From ZC4RG29 sp964521255 (lineage in GTDB: Bacteria > Bacteroidota > Bacteroidia > Cytophagales > Cyclobacteriaceae), in assembly GCA_964521255.1 (NCBI GenBank), contig CAZFRM010000027.1, positions 1-64,000 of the forward strand: 64,000 bases of DNA, read 5' to 3'. The notes beneath the pieces were generated by a model. The model was given only the letters and a program-made list of their open reading frames with translations, made no database searches and was not told where the DNA came from. Position numbers and translations under genes: made by a program. Below are positions 16,879-26,687 of the stretch, piece by piece (position 1 is the stretch's first letter; each line of letters starts with the position of its first letter).

Positions 16879-18900
16879 ATGAAAGTCTTTTTAAAAGTAA
16901 TTTTACTACTCTTGCTGCCATTATTAACTGCCGCGCAACAGGAAAACCCATATTTGAGTAGTTTGTACAGATCTCTATCCGAAGCAACAAGCGATACTGC
17001 CCGAATGGAAGTCTGTAGTAACCTCGGATCATATTATTATTATCATGAGGATCGCGATAGTTCAAATTTTTACCTTGAAAAAGCCTTGTCTATTGCTGTC
17101 AGATTAAATCTAAAATTTGACGAAGCTTCTATATTGATCAAAAAGGGGGTTATCCTGATGCAGCAGGAAAAGTTTTCAAAGTCACTGGAATTCTACTTAA
17201 AAGCGCTAAATATTGCAAAGGATCCCACTATTGAAAAAACTATTTGGCGTTTGTCGCCTGGCCAAAACCCAACGAGGGTACGAATGCTTCTGCTAAGCAA
17301 CTGCTACGATTTAATCGGATTGCTGAATGCGTATACCGGAAACTGGATTGTTAACACAAAAAACCAATTGAAAAATTATCGGGAAGCCGAAAAATATGCA
17401 AAAGCTGCTGGAGACAGAGGACAGATGGCGTATATAAACTTTCACATGGGTGTTGCTTATATGAATGAAGGAAAATTAGATTCAGCACTCATGTTAATTG
17501 ACAAGGCCATATCAACGTTTACAGATTTGAAAGATCAATCGGGATTAGGTCGTGCAAAGAAATACCTGGGCGATACCTATGAGAAGATGGGAAATTTCGA
17601 TTTAGCCGCCAATACAATATTACAGGCGACAGCGCTTTTAAAAGAGACAAATGATCACCTACACCTGGGCCTGGGATATATTTCATTAAGTCGTGTATAT
17701 ACAGATTTAGAAAAGAATGACTCCGCTTTGTATTATGCCAAAGAAAGCTTGAAAATTTTTGAAAAGCGAAAAGACCGGGCTTGGAAAAGAGATGCCTATA
17801 ATCTGCTTACTTCCTGTTATGATCAGTTGGGCATAACCGATAGTGCCACCGTGTATTTAAAATTGGCTAAATCATTGAGTGATAGTCTAAGTATAGAAGA
17901 ACGAAAAAATCTTCTTGCATTTCAGGACGTTGTTGTCGAAGAGCAGGTAAAGCTGGATAAACTGGAGAAAGAAAAAATCATAACAAAGAGTAGAATCAGA
18001 ACATACAGTATGATTGCAGGACTTCTTATTCTTTCTCTAATAGGTCTTATTCTGTATCGTAACAACAAAAAGGAAAAGAAAGCCAAAATAGTTTTGGAAA
18101 AAGCGTTGAAGGAACTAAAATCTACACAGTCGCAACTCATCCAATCAGAAAAAATGGCTTCGCTCGGTGAACTCACCGCAGGCATTGCCCATGAAATTCA
18201 GAATCCATTGAACTTTGTAAATAATTTCTCAGAGGTGAACAATGAACTGCTCACTGAAATGAAGGAAGAGATTGAAAAGGGAAATCTTGAGGAGGTAAAG
18301 TCAATCGCCTCTACTGTCATAGACAATCAGGAAAAAATTAACTATCATGGTAAGCGTGCGGATGGCATTGTAAAGGGCATGCTGCAGCACAGTCGCACCA
18401 GCAGCGGAATAAAAGAACCAACTGACATCAATGAATTATGCGACGAATATTTACGTCTCTCTTATCACGGCCTTCGTGCGAAAGACAAAACATTCAATGC
18501 GAAATTTGAAACCAGCTTTGATCCAGGCGTGGGAAAAGTAAATGTAATACCACAGGATATTGGCCGGGTGATTTTGAATTTGATTAACAACGCTTTCTAT
18601 GCCGTTACAGAGAAAAAGAAAGAGCTGACGGATGAAAACTATGCGCCAACCGTTACGGTAGCGACAAAAAAATCAAATGAAAAAATCCAGATCAGCATTA
18701 AAGATAATGGTAACGGAATACCGGATTCAGTGAGAGATAAGATATTTCAACCGTTCTTCACGACAAAACCAACAGGAGAAGGAACAGGATTGGGACTATC
18801 CCTGAGCTATGATATCGTTACGAAAGGGCATGGTGGTGAAATGAAAGTTCAATCAACAGAGGGTGAAGGAACCGAACTTATAATTATATTACCTATATAA
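16879..18900 (+). CDS. TPR-containing sensor histidine kinase 3
   Basis: This 673-residue kinase has a signal peptide (MKVFLKVILLLLLPLLTAAQ), a TPR region, a transmembrane helix at about residue 372-393, HisKA with His438 in the same GIAHEIQNPLNF motif, and N and G boxes as in its neighbours. Between HisKA helices it reads MKEEIEKGNLEEVKSIASTV instead of the repeat-derived segment of kinases 1 and 2, so it probably shows the ancestral form. The longer frame from 16798 is rejected because it lies inside kinase 2. It stops 9 bases before the single-domain response regulator. Likely one operon. Confidence 0.93.
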   Translation: MKVFLKVILLLLLPLLTAAQQENPYLSSLYRSLSEATSDTARMEVCSNLGSYYYYHEDRDSSNFYLEKALSIAVRLNLKFDEASILIKKGVILMQQEKFSKSLEFYLKALNIAKDPTIEKTIWRLSPGQNPTRVRMLLLSNCYDLIGLLNAYTGNWIVNTKNQLKNYREAEKYAKAAGDRGQMAYINFHMGVAYMNEGKLDSALMLIDKAISTFTDLKDQSGLGRAKKYLGDTYEKMGNFDLAANTILQATALLKETNDHLHLGLGYISLSRVYTDLEKNDSALYYAKESLKIFEKRKDRAWKRDAYNLLTSCYDQLGITDSATVYLKLAKSLSDSLSIEERKNLLAFQDVVVEEQVKLDKLEKEKIITKSRIRTYSMIAGLLILSLIGLILYRNNKKEKKAKIVLEKALKELKSTQSQLIQSEKMASLGELTAGIAHEIQNPLNFVNNFSEVNNELLTEMKEEIEKGNLEEVKSIASTVIDNQEKINYHGKRADGIVKGMLQHSRTSSGIKEPTDINELCDEYLRLSYHGLRAKDKTFNAKFETSFDPGVGKVNVIPQDIGRVILNLINNAFYAVTEKKKELTDENYAPTVTVATKKSNEKIQISIKDNGNGIPDSVRDKIFQPFFTTKPTGEGTGLGLSLSYDIVTKGHGGEMKVQSTEGEGTELIIILPI

Positions 18901-18909
18901 ATTGCAGCT

Positions 18910-19284
18910 ATGAAAATTCTGGTAGTTGACGATGAGAAAGACACGCAGACCCTCTTTGAACAGCGCTTCAGAAGGGAAACGAAAAAAAGCCTTGTTGAAT
19001 TTGTCTTCGCTTTTTCCGGGGAGGAAGCCCTTGAATATTTAGCAAAGCTGGATCATGAAGCAGTCCTTATCTTATCGGATATCAATATGCCGGGCATGAG
19101 CGGACTGGAACTACTCGGCCAGATCAAGAAAAAATTTCATACACCACCGCCCATTGTGATGATGATCACTGCTTATGGTGATGCGGAGAACTTCCGGATG
19201 GCGAAGCAATTGGGTGCTGACGATTTTTTGACCAAGCCTGTTAATTTTACTGAACTGAAACAAAAACTTAACCTCCCTGTCTAA
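18910..19284 (+). CDS. Single-domain response regulator (receiver)
   Basis: The 124-residue protein is only a receiver domain: acidic pair Asp7-Asp8, phospho-acceptor Asp57 in LSDINMP, Thr in MITAYGD and Lys in FLTKPVNF. It has no output domain, so it may act as a phosphate shuttle or bind a partner. It lies between three histidine kinases and a receiver-cyclase, and its TAA overlaps the next ATG by 1 nt (TAATG), so it is translationally coupled with the cyclase. Confidence 0.93.
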   Translation: MKILVVDDEKDTQTLFEQRFRRETKKSLVEFVFAFSGEEALEYLAKLDHEAVLILSDINMPGMSGLELLGQIKKKFHTPPPIVMMITAYGDAENFRMAKQLGADDFLTKPVNFTELKQKLNLPV

Positions 19285-20315
19285 TGGCGAAAATCCTCGT
19301 GGCCGATGATGAGGCTGACTTAGAAGTACTGATCAAGCAGAAGTTTCGCCAGAAAATCCGGGAACAGGAATATGAGTTCGTGTTTGCCAGTAATGGTAAT
19401 GATGCGCTGGAGAAATTGAAACACCATCCTGATATTGATATTGTACTGAGCGATATCAACATGCCAGAAATGGATGGACTAACCTTGCTATCACGGCTAA
19501 ACGAGCAGTCACCGTTGATAAAATCAGTAATTGTTTCCGCTTATGGCGATATGGATAACATTCGTGTTGCAATGAACCGCGGGGCATTCGATTTTATTAC
19601 AAAGCCCATCAACTTTGATGACCTGCAAATCACCATTCAAAAAACAATTCAATCGGTAAATCAGATCCGGGAAACATTAAAGGCAATCAAAGAGAATAAT
19701 ATTCTCAAAATGTATGTGGACAAGGCGGTGCTTAACTTCATGGGCAGCCGCGAATACGAATCATCACTCCTTGCAAATGAAATGCTGGAAGCAACGGTAG
19801 CCTTCATTGACATTTGCGGTTTCACTTCCATCAGTGAAAAAGAAACTCCGGATACAGTGGTCAAACTTTTAAATAATTATTTTGACCTCATCGTAAAGGA
19901 AATTATTAGCCAGGGCGGCTACATTGATAAATTTATAGGTGATGCTATCATGGCGGTGTTCCGTGGCGGCTATCACCTCGACAGGGCAGTGGATGCCTGT
20001 CTTTCGGTTCGCCATAAAATCTCTTCACTGCCAAATGTCGATAGTTTCAATCCCCAGGTAGCGATTGGAATCAACAGCGGTGAAATGGTCTGTGGTAACA
20101 TTGGATCGATCACACTAAAAAGACTTGATTACACGGTTATAGGCGATTCGGTAAACACTGCGCAGCGACTTCAATCCGTAGCGGCACCGGGTCAAATTAT
20201 CATTAATGAATCTTGCTTCAACAAAATAAAAGAATCATTTCATTGTGTCAGAGTTAATGAGGTTTCGCTAAAGAATAAAGAGAAGCCCGTCACTATTTAT
20301 AATGTGCTGGATTGA
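19284..20315 (+). CDS. Response regulator with class III adenylate cyclase domain
   Basis: The 343-residue protein has an N-terminal receiver (phospho-acceptor Asp57 in LSDINMP, Lys in ITKPINF) and a C-terminal class III cyclase domain (about 165-320). Both metal-binding aspartates are visible (FIDICGFTS and IGDAIMAVF). The substrate Lys (IDKFIGD) and Asp (RLDYTVIGD) favour ATP over GTP, and the transition-state Asn and Arg are present (GDSVNTAQRL). It should therefore make cAMP under control of phosphorylation. The three upstream kinases are likely partners. A cyclic-nucleotide-binding protein is encoded at 55398, but no link is shown. Confidence 0.93.
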   Translation: MAKILVADDEADLEVLIKQKFRQKIREQEYEFVFASNGNDALEKLKHHPDIDIVLSDINMPEMDGLTLLSRLNEQSPLIKSVIVSAYGDMDNIRVAMNRGAFDFITKPINFDDLQITIQKTIQSVNQIRETLKAIKENNILKMYVDKAVLNFMGSREYESSLLANEMLEATVAFIDICGFTSISEKETPDTVVKLLNNYFDLIVKEIISQGGYIDKFIGDAIMAVFRGGYHLDRAVDACLSVRHKISSLPNVDSFNPQVAIGINSGEMVCGNIGSITLKRLDYTVIGDSVNTAQRLQSVAAPGQIIINESCFNKIKESFHCVRVNEVSLKNKEKPVTIYNVLD

Positions 20316-20355
20316 GAGAACGATAATCAGGATAAAGAAGAAGCATGAGGAGCTA

Positions 20356-21951
20356 ATGACATTCCAATCTTCTACACATACCGTGAGGATTTTTGCCCTG
20401 TTGATAACGTGTACACTATTGGTTTTATTTTGCCCGCTAAAGGCACAGAATAAACAAGCGCGTAACCCGATAATCTTTGCTGATGTTCCGGATATTTCCA
20501 TTGTGCGGGTAGAAGATACCTACTACATGAGCAGTACCACTATGCACATGAACCCTGGTGTACCGATCATGAAGTCCAGGGACCTTGTCAACTGGCAGCT
20601 TGTAAATTATGCTTATGATACACTTGCCAGTGTCGCCGCGCTAAACCTTGACCATGGGGAAAGCGCATACGGTCGTGGCTCGTGGGCAAGTTGCATTCGC
20701 TATCACAAGGGCACGTACTATGTCAGCACATTCGCCCAGACAACAGGAAAGACCTACGTCTTCACAACGAAAGACATTGAAAAAGGTCCATGGAAAGAAT
20801 CTTCTTTTAAGCCATCCTATCACGATCATACTTTATTCTTTGACGATGACGGGCGTGTCTATTTGATCTATGGCGGTGGAAAGCTTAGCTTGGTTGAGCT
20901 CACAGCCGATGCATCCGGTGTAAAACCAGGAACAGAAGAGCAAGTTATTATCGAGAATGCCAGTGCACCGGCCGGATCAGACATCAGCCTTCCCGCGGAG
21001 GGTTCTCAATTATTCAAAGTAAGTGGAAAGTACTACCTCTTTAATATCGTATGGCCTAAAGGCGGAATGCGTACCGTACTTATTCACCGCGCCGACAATA
21101 TCAGGGGTCCTTGGGAAGGTCGCGTGGCGTTGCAGGATTTGGGGGTTGCTCAAGGTGGACTTATCGATACCCCTAATGGCAACTGGTTTGCTTATCTGTT
21201 TCGTGATTATGGTTCTGTTGGCCGTATACCTTACCTGGTACCGGTTAAATGGGAAGAGGGTTGGCCTGTACTCGGCGTTGATGGTAAGGTTCCGGAAACA
21301 CTCAATCTTCCACCCAACAAGAAATTGATTCCCGGCATTGTTGCGTCAGATGAATTCAGTCGCAAGAAAGGTGATCGCGCGCTCCCCCTGGTCTGGCAAT
21401 GGAACCATAACCCTGATAACAAACTTTGGTCGTTTAGTATACGGAGTGGCTACCTTCGTTTGACCACAGGCCGGGTAGACACATCATTCTATCTCGTAAA
21501 GAATACATTAACACAACGAACCATTGGACCTGAATGTACAGGCTCAACATCCATTGATGTATCTAAAATGAAAGAGGGCGACTTTGCCGGCCTTGCCTTA
21601 TTGCAAAGAAGGTATGGCCAGGTAGGGGTTAAATATGAAAACGGAGTTAAGTCAGTTGTTATGGTCAGCGCCGAATCTGAGAAGCCTGTTGAGATGCAGC
21701 GGATCCCACTTTCACAGAATAGGGTTTATCTGAAGGCAGAATGCAACTTTGCAAATCTGGCAGACACGGCTGAGTTCTTCTACAGCCTTGACGGCAAAAC
21801 ATGGACGCCCATTGGTTCACAGTTCCGCATGACCTATACGTTACCTCATTTTATGGGATATCGCTTTGGCTTATTCAACTATGCTACCAAAGAAGCTGGC
21901 GGGTTTGTCGATTTTGATTTCTTTCGCATTGAAGAGGGGATCTCGAAGTAA
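20356..21951 (+). CDS. Glycoside hydrolase family 43 protein, secreted
   Basis: This 531-residue protein has an N-terminal signal peptide (residues 1-31, ending FCPLKAQ) and a five-blade GH43 catalytic domain. The general base is probably Asp46 in FADVPDISIVRV, with acid Glu215 in PAEGSQLFKV; the C-terminal part (about 335-531) looks like the concanavalin-like domain of beta-xylosidases. Enzymes of this type release arabinose or xylose from hemicellulose; specificity cannot be read. The ATG at 20356 follows GAGGAG and gives a clean signal peptide; the frame upstream (to 20302) overlaps the cyclase gene. It starts 40 bases after the cyclase stop. Confidence 0.88.
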   Translation: MTFQSSTHTVRIFALLITCTLLVLFCPLKAQNKQARNPIIFADVPDISIVRVEDTYYMSSTTMHMNPGVPIMKSRDLVNWQLVNYAYDTLASVAALNLDHGESAYGRGSWASCIRYHKGTYYVSTFAQTTGKTYVFTTKDIEKGPWKESSFKPSYHDHTLFFDDDGRVYLIYGGGKLSLVELTADASGVKPGTEEQVIIENASAPAGSDISLPAEGSQLFKVSGKYYLFNIVWPKGGMRTVLIHRADNIRGPWEGRVALQDLGVAQGGLIDTPNGNWFAYLFRDYGSVGRIPYLVPVKWEEGWPVLGVDGKVPETLNLPPNKKLIPGIVASDEFSRKKGDRALPLVWQWNHNPDNKLWSFSIRSGYLRLTTGRVDTSFYLVKNTLTQRTIGPECTGSTSIDVSKMKEGDFAGLALLQRRYGQVGVKYENGVKSVVMVSAESEKPVEMQRIPLSQNRVYLKAECNFANLADTAEFFYSLDGKTWTPIGSQFRMTYTLPHFMGYRFGLFNYATKEAGGFVDFDFFRIEEGISK

Positions 21952-22055
21952 TCTAAAGGTGCACTACATGAGTCGTCTGATCGGCTCAATGTGGTTACGA
22001 AGCGAAGATCCGGAAAACATCTTGTAGTATTCAGAAAAACTTGACTACTTTAATA

Positions 22056-23591
22056 GTGAAAAGAATATTTTTTGTTCTTGTTATTTTCCTTTCAACCTGC
22101 GTGCACGCACAGGAAGTTATCTATCATGTATTTCAGCGGAGCTTCTTTGATAGCAATGGTGACGGAAACGGAGATCTGAAAGGGATACAATTGAAACTTG
22201 ATTACCTGCAGGACCTTGGTGTCACTTCCATTCTGCTGACACCACTTTATGTATCCGAGTTTTATCATAATTATTTTGCTACTGATTTTGAAAAGATCGA
22301 CCCTGAATACGGCACGTTGGATGACTATCTGATCCTGGTGAAGGAAGTTCATAAACGCGGCATGAAGATCTACCAGGATGTAGAGATGCAATATGTAACG
22401 CATAAGCATCCCTGGTTTGAGGATTCATTTAATAATCCATCGTCACCTTTTACTAAATATTTGTATTACCTCGACAGTGCGAATCAGAAGCCTTTCTTCT
22501 TTTATCACGTTCCGGAATTCACTACATACAATAATCTCAAACAAAAGATTATCGTAGTGAATATGAACGAACCGGCGGTTAGAAAATATACCCTCGATGT
22601 GCTCAACTTCTGGGTTGATCCAAATAAAGATGGAAAGTTCGATGATGGTGTTGATGGCTTCAGGCTGGATCACATGATGGATGATCTGGATAATTTCAAA
22701 ATGGTATCCAATCTGTTTGAAAAATTCTGGACACCATTAATTACGGACTTAAAGAAAACAAATCCAGAACTGATTATTATTGCTGAACAAGCTAACTGGT
22801 TTTCGCTTGGACTTGAGTATTTCAAAAATGCTGAAGTAGACCGGGTGTTTGGCTTTCGTGTATCATGGGCGATTGAAACATTCAATAAGAAAAATATTCT
22901 CGCGGCAGCGGATAGCACGTTTTTATATAATCCTGAAGGCAAAGAACAAATCATCTTCATAGAGAATCACGATACCCGGAGGTTCGCGTCTGTAAAGGAT
23001 ATGACATTAGAGAAGCTTAAGGTTGCCGCTTCACTAAATCTTCTTCTGGGTGACGTTCCATTATTATACTACGGGCAGGAAATTGGCATGAAAGGTAAGC
23101 AGATGAAGGGGATGACGGATGGTAACGACATTCCGATCCGTGAAGCATTTGAATGGTATGCTGATGATGGAGGAAAGGGGATGGCATTGTGGTATAAGGA
23201 TACAGGTTCATGGTGGGATAGTACAAACGTAAAACCAAATGATGGTATATCACTTGAGGAACAAAAAAAGGATCCCGGTTCACTGTGGAATCATTACAAA
23301 AAAATGATCCAGCTAAAGAAATCATCACCGGCTTTAGCACATGGCAAGTATCAATCAGCGGAGAATGAAAATGAAAACGTATTATCCTTTCTTCGTTATA
23401 CCGATAAGGAGAATGTTCTTGTCGTTGTAAATCTTTCATCCTCCACTCAGCACGCGAATGTCAGGTTTGGTGCAACCACAAAATTTAAATCCGCATCCTC
23501 TTTACTTACGAAAGAGTCACGACAAATCCGTGATCATGTTCTGGTCATTGATCTGCCAGCTTACAGTACAGGAATATTCAGGCTTCGGTAA
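22056..23591 (+). CDS. Alpha-amylase-family glycoside hydrolase (GH13), secreted
   Basis: The 511-residue protein (from GTG) has a signal peptide (KRIFFVLVIFLSTCVHA) and a GH13 barrel. Visible motifs are GDLKGIQLKLDYLQDLGVTS, nucleophile Asp205 in FRLDHMM, acid/base Glu244 in IIIAEQAN and Asp306 in IENHDTRR, followed by YYGQEIG. All three catalytic carboxylates are present. The likely start is the GTG at 22056; a TTG at 22041 is possible, and no ATG fits. It lies between GH43 and a deoxyribonucleotidase. Substrate is probably an alpha-glucan, trehalose or sucrose-type sugar. Confidence 0.88.
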   Translation: MKRIFFVLVIFLSTCVHAQEVIYHVFQRSFFDSNGDGNGDLKGIQLKLDYLQDLGVTSILLTPLYVSEFYHNYFATDFEKIDPEYGTLDDYLILVKEVHKRGMKIYQDVEMQYVTHKHPWFEDSFNNPSSPFTKYLYYLDSANQKPFFFYHVPEFTTYNNLKQKIIVVNMNEPAVRKYTLDVLNFWVDPNKDGKFDDGVDGFRLDHMMDDLDNFKMVSNLFEKFWTPLITDLKKTNPELIIIAEQANWFSLGLEYFKNAEVDRVFGFRVSWAIETFNKKNILAAADSTFLYNPEGKEQIIFIENHDTRRFASVKDMTLEKLKVAASLNLLLGDVPLLYYGQEIGMKGKQMKGMTDGNDIPIREAFEWYADDGGKGMALWYKDTGSWWDSTNVKPNDGISLEEQKKDPGSLWNHYKKMIQLKKSSPALAHGKYQSAENENENVLSFLRYTDKENVLVVVNLSSSTQHANVRFGATTKFKSASSLLTKESRQIRDHVLVIDLPAYSTGIFRLR

Positions 23592-23717
23592 GATGTGTGT
23601 CGACAGGAAAAAACAAAGCATAGCACAATCCAATACAATCAAAAAATGAGTGATATTCAGCCTTGATCTCAAATCAAAGGTTTAAAGATCACTCAAAAAA
23701 ATTTATACCTGAAGCTA

Positions 23718-24236
23718 ATGAATAAAAGATTGATCGTTGACATGGATGGTGTTTTGGCCAACGTATATGAGCAATTCATAAATTACGAATTCGCGGAGAC
23801 CGGCAGGAAAATTTTGATTGAGGAAACACTTGGCTTGCCCGAATGGGAGGCTTTTCGAAATGGGAGTAAACATGTCAGGCAAAAAGGATTTTTCAGAAAT
23901 GTACCGGTGGTACCTTCTGCCGTAGATGTACTTGAAAAGCTGAACAAAAAGTATGAAGTCTTTATCGTTTCTTCTGCCACAGAATTTCCCAACAGCCTCG
24001 AAGAAAAGTACTACTGGATGGAAGAACATTTTCCTTTCATATCCTGGAAACAATTAGTGTTTTGCGGATCAAAAACAATTGTTAAAGGTGATTGTATGAT
24101 TGATGATCATTTTAAAAACCTGGACCACTTTGAAGGCAAAACATTTTTATTCACCCAACCGCATAATTACGGGCACAACGCGAAATCACACCAGCGAATC
24201 AATAGCTGGACTGAATTGGCTGATATTCTTCTTTAG
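23718..24236 (+). CDS. 5'(3')-deoxyribonucleotidase-like HAD phosphatase
   Basis: The 172-residue protein begins with the HAD motif DMDGVLANVYEQFINYE, as in the NT5C (cytosolic 5' nucleotidase, deoxy) family, and later has IVSSATEFP (motif II) and MIDDHFKNL (motif IV). It probably dephosphorylates deoxyribonucleoside monophosphates, helping to balance nucleotide pools. Length is typical for the family. It is cytoplasmic, with no signal peptide. The surrounding intergenic stretches suggest it is transcribed alone. Confidence 0.85.
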   Translation: MNKRLIVDMDGVLANVYEQFINYEFAETGRKILIEETLGLPEWEAFRNGSKHVRQKGFFRNVPVVPSAVDVLEKLNKKYEVFIVSSATEFPNSLEEKYYWMEEHFPFISWKQLVFCGSKTIVKGDCMIDDHFKNLDHFEGKTFLFTQPHNYGHNAKSHQRINSWTELADILL

Positions 24237-24496
24237 GTCAGTGTTTGGAACTTGGTTTTGCCGTTCAACGTAAGAATCTTCCAATAGATCCCGGGTCTCA
24301 TCCCCCTTGCCTTGCAACCGGAGATTAATTCTGAAAATCACCTAAATCAATTGACAGAAGAGAGAGTCTTTTTATATCCAGTTAATAAACTACTCAGTTT
24401 GATGAACAATTTCCAGTTATTTATAAACATTATCAGGCTGGGAGGGTTGTTAATAAGGGCAAGTGTATACATTGACGTTTGAACCTCAATAATTAT

Positions 24497-25921
24497 ATGA
24501 TATCGAAACGCAAGTTGTTTTTTATTTCATTATTGGCGCTTTCAGCGTACTTCATTTCCTGCAAACGCGAAGAGCCGCAACCACCGCCTGAGGCGTCAAC
24601 GCTTGATTCGCTTTTGATTGCTCCCTTGTCTGTTATCAATGTGCCGGTTCAGTACAGGATATCTGCGCTAGAGGATATGTTGAATGAAAAAATTAAAGGC
24701 ATGTTTGTCAAGAAGTGGATGCCTATAAATGACAAAGGAGACAGCGTTTACCTTGAAATATCGCGAAAAGAGCGAATCCAATTAGAGCGTAAAGACAGGA
24801 CTTTGTATGTTTCTATTCCCCTGTTTATTTCAGGTAAGTTTGTGGCCAGGGTGATTGGTATTAAGGTGAAGAACTCAACACCTGTACAGGCTGATCTTGT
24901 GGTCCACTTAAACACAAAACTTCACCTGGATTCGGCGTGGAACCTCGTATCGGAAACAACTATTGATACCATTAATTGGCGCAAGGAGCCAACAATCAAG
25001 GTTGGTTTTGTTAATGTAAACCTTAAAAAGCCCATTGAAAATGCGCTTTATGAAAAGGAAGGGAAAGTAATTGAGAAAGCCGACAGTTCATTGCAGGAAT
25101 TGTTGAATACCCGAAAGATAGTAGAGAAGATATGGATGGATATTCAGAAACCCATTCGCATCAATAAGAAAGGAACGCAAGTATGGCTGAAGGCCTATGC
25201 TGAAGATCTCACTGGTCACGTGGAAGATACAGAACCCGATCTTCTCAGTCTTTCTTTCCAGTTGAAGGCGCATACTGAAACTTTGATCGAAGGAGATTCA
25301 ATACCTCCTTCTAATACCGCGTTACCACCCTTCGTTCGTCAAGACCCAACAAATGACAGCCTGGTCATTTATGTTCATTCCGTGATTGCATTCCGTCATG
25401 TTAATGACTTGCTGAATAAAGAACTTCGTGATAAGGAACTTTCGGCTAGCGGATTTACAACAAAGATCAAGAAAATTAACGTATATGGTACTCCCACAGG
25501 TATTGCCGTACAAGTAGGCGTGCAAGGCGACATTACTGGTGACCTTTATCTTGCTGGAAAACCTGAGTTTGATACCGTTGCCTACACTTTTGGTCTGAAG
25601 GAGTTTGATTTTAATATTAAGTCTGAAAATGCCTTGCTGAACTCCGCCGACTGGTTACTGCACACCACACTGCTTGATCTTATCAAGGAAAAGTTGCTGG
25701 TAGATATTCGTCCACTGGCCGCACGCCTTCCTGAGCTTATTATGCAAGGTGTTGAAAAAGGGAAGTCGGGGGAAAAAATCGATATCAATATAGACACACT
25801 GTTCGTACGACCGGTGGCTGTTCTCACCACAAAAGACAACATTCAGACCATTGTTAAAGCAAATGGTCGTGCATCGTTGGGATTGGAGGAAAAGATCTTT
25901 GCAAAAAAGAAGAAGAAGTAG
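24497..25921 (+). CDS. DUF4403 family lipoprotein
   Basis: The 474-residue product has a lipoprotein signal (MISKRKLFFISLLALSAYFI then SC, lipobox Cys near residue 22), so it should be anchored in a membrane. The rest matches the DUF4403 pattern: beta-rich sequence with ALEDMLNEKIKG and many hydrophobic strands. The function is not known. The ATG at 24497 is preferred over a TTG at 24479. The C terminus is lysine-rich (IFAKKKKK). About 260 bases upstream hold no gene. Confidence 0.8.
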   Translation: MISKRKLFFISLLALSAYFISCKREEPQPPPEASTLDSLLIAPLSVINVPVQYRISALEDMLNEKIKGMFVKKWMPINDKGDSVYLEISRKERIQLERKDRTLYVSIPLFISGKFVARVIGIKVKNSTPVQADLVVHLNTKLHLDSAWNLVSETTIDTINWRKEPTIKVGFVNVNLKKPIENALYEKEGKVIEKADSSLQELLNTRKIVEKIWMDIQKPIRINKKGTQVWLKAYAEDLTGHVEDTEPDLLSLSFQLKAHTETLIEGDSIPPSNTALPPFVRQDPTNDSLVIYVHSVIAFRHVNDLLNKELRDKELSASGFTTKIKKINVYGTPTGIAVQVGVQGDITGDLYLAGKPEFDTVAYTFGLKEFDFNIKSENALLNSADWLLHTTLLDLIKEKLLVDIRPLAARLPELIMQGVEKGKSGEKIDINIDTLFVRPVAVLTTKDNIQTIVKANGRASLGLEEKIFAKKKKK

Positions 25922-25951
25922 GTTGAATCTGGAATAATCCAGATATCCCTT

Positions 25952-26371
25952 TCACTCGTAGCTCGTTCTTTTTATTTCTTTATTTATAGAATCAACAATT
26001 GCTTTTACGTAACTTTTTTCACGACTAATGAGGGCATCCATCTCTTCAGTTCCCATTCTTATTCTGATTGCGTAGCGTTCGGATGCCAGGAATATTGCAA
26101 TTAAGCCTGAAATGCATAGAACCAGACCAAGGCTTGCGAGAATATATGAACTCGTGAACAACGCAATGAGCGCTAAGGATGCTCCCACCGTTATCAATAC
26201 TATTCCAGGCTTACGGTTAGGCGTAATTTTGGATACGCCAAACTTTGAAATAACATTGAACGGGTAAACCCGATCGCCAACACAAAAAGAGAAATTGTTT
26301 ATAGCTACTCGCGCCTTTTCGTCATGAATTACTTTTTTGGGCGAGTAATAACTTTTCGGAGCAGTGTACAT
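25952..26371 (-). CDS. DUF6232-like small membrane protein
   Basis: The 139-residue protein has an N-terminal soluble part (YPFNVISKFGVSKITPNR), two transmembrane helices (about 74-92 and 95-116), and a charged C-terminal tail (SYVKAIVDSINKEIKRTSYE). This matches the DUF6232 family of small inner-membrane proteins of unknown function. The region between its start and the MATE gene (26372-26687, 316 bases) shows no convincing gene or repeat. Confidence 0.65.
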   Translation of the reverse strand: MYTAPKSYYSPKKVIHDEKARVAINNFSFCVGDRVYPFNVISKFGVSKITPNRKPGIVLITVGASLALIALFTSSYILASLGLVLCISGLIAIFLASERYAIRIRMGTEEMDALISREKSYVKAIVDSINKEIKRTSYE

Positions 26372-26687
26372 ATGGATTTTATGATTTATTAGACAAGAAG
26401 TAACCTTTTTACAAGAGAAATTTATGCCAGAAATGATAATCTGGTAGTTAGCAAAGGGTTACGCAAAAGGACCTGCATAGCGTGGGAAAATTACTACACC
26501 CTTTCTACATTATTAAAACAACATGAAGCAACAAATGTTTTTTGAACTGCAAACTTTCTTATGAGTTTTACGCTTTAGACTCAGCCTGATAAATGGGGGA
26601 TCGGGAATGGAAGAATTATCAATAGAAAACCGATAATGTACTTGACGAAGAACAAACACAATTCCAACGCGCACAAAAAAACTATTC

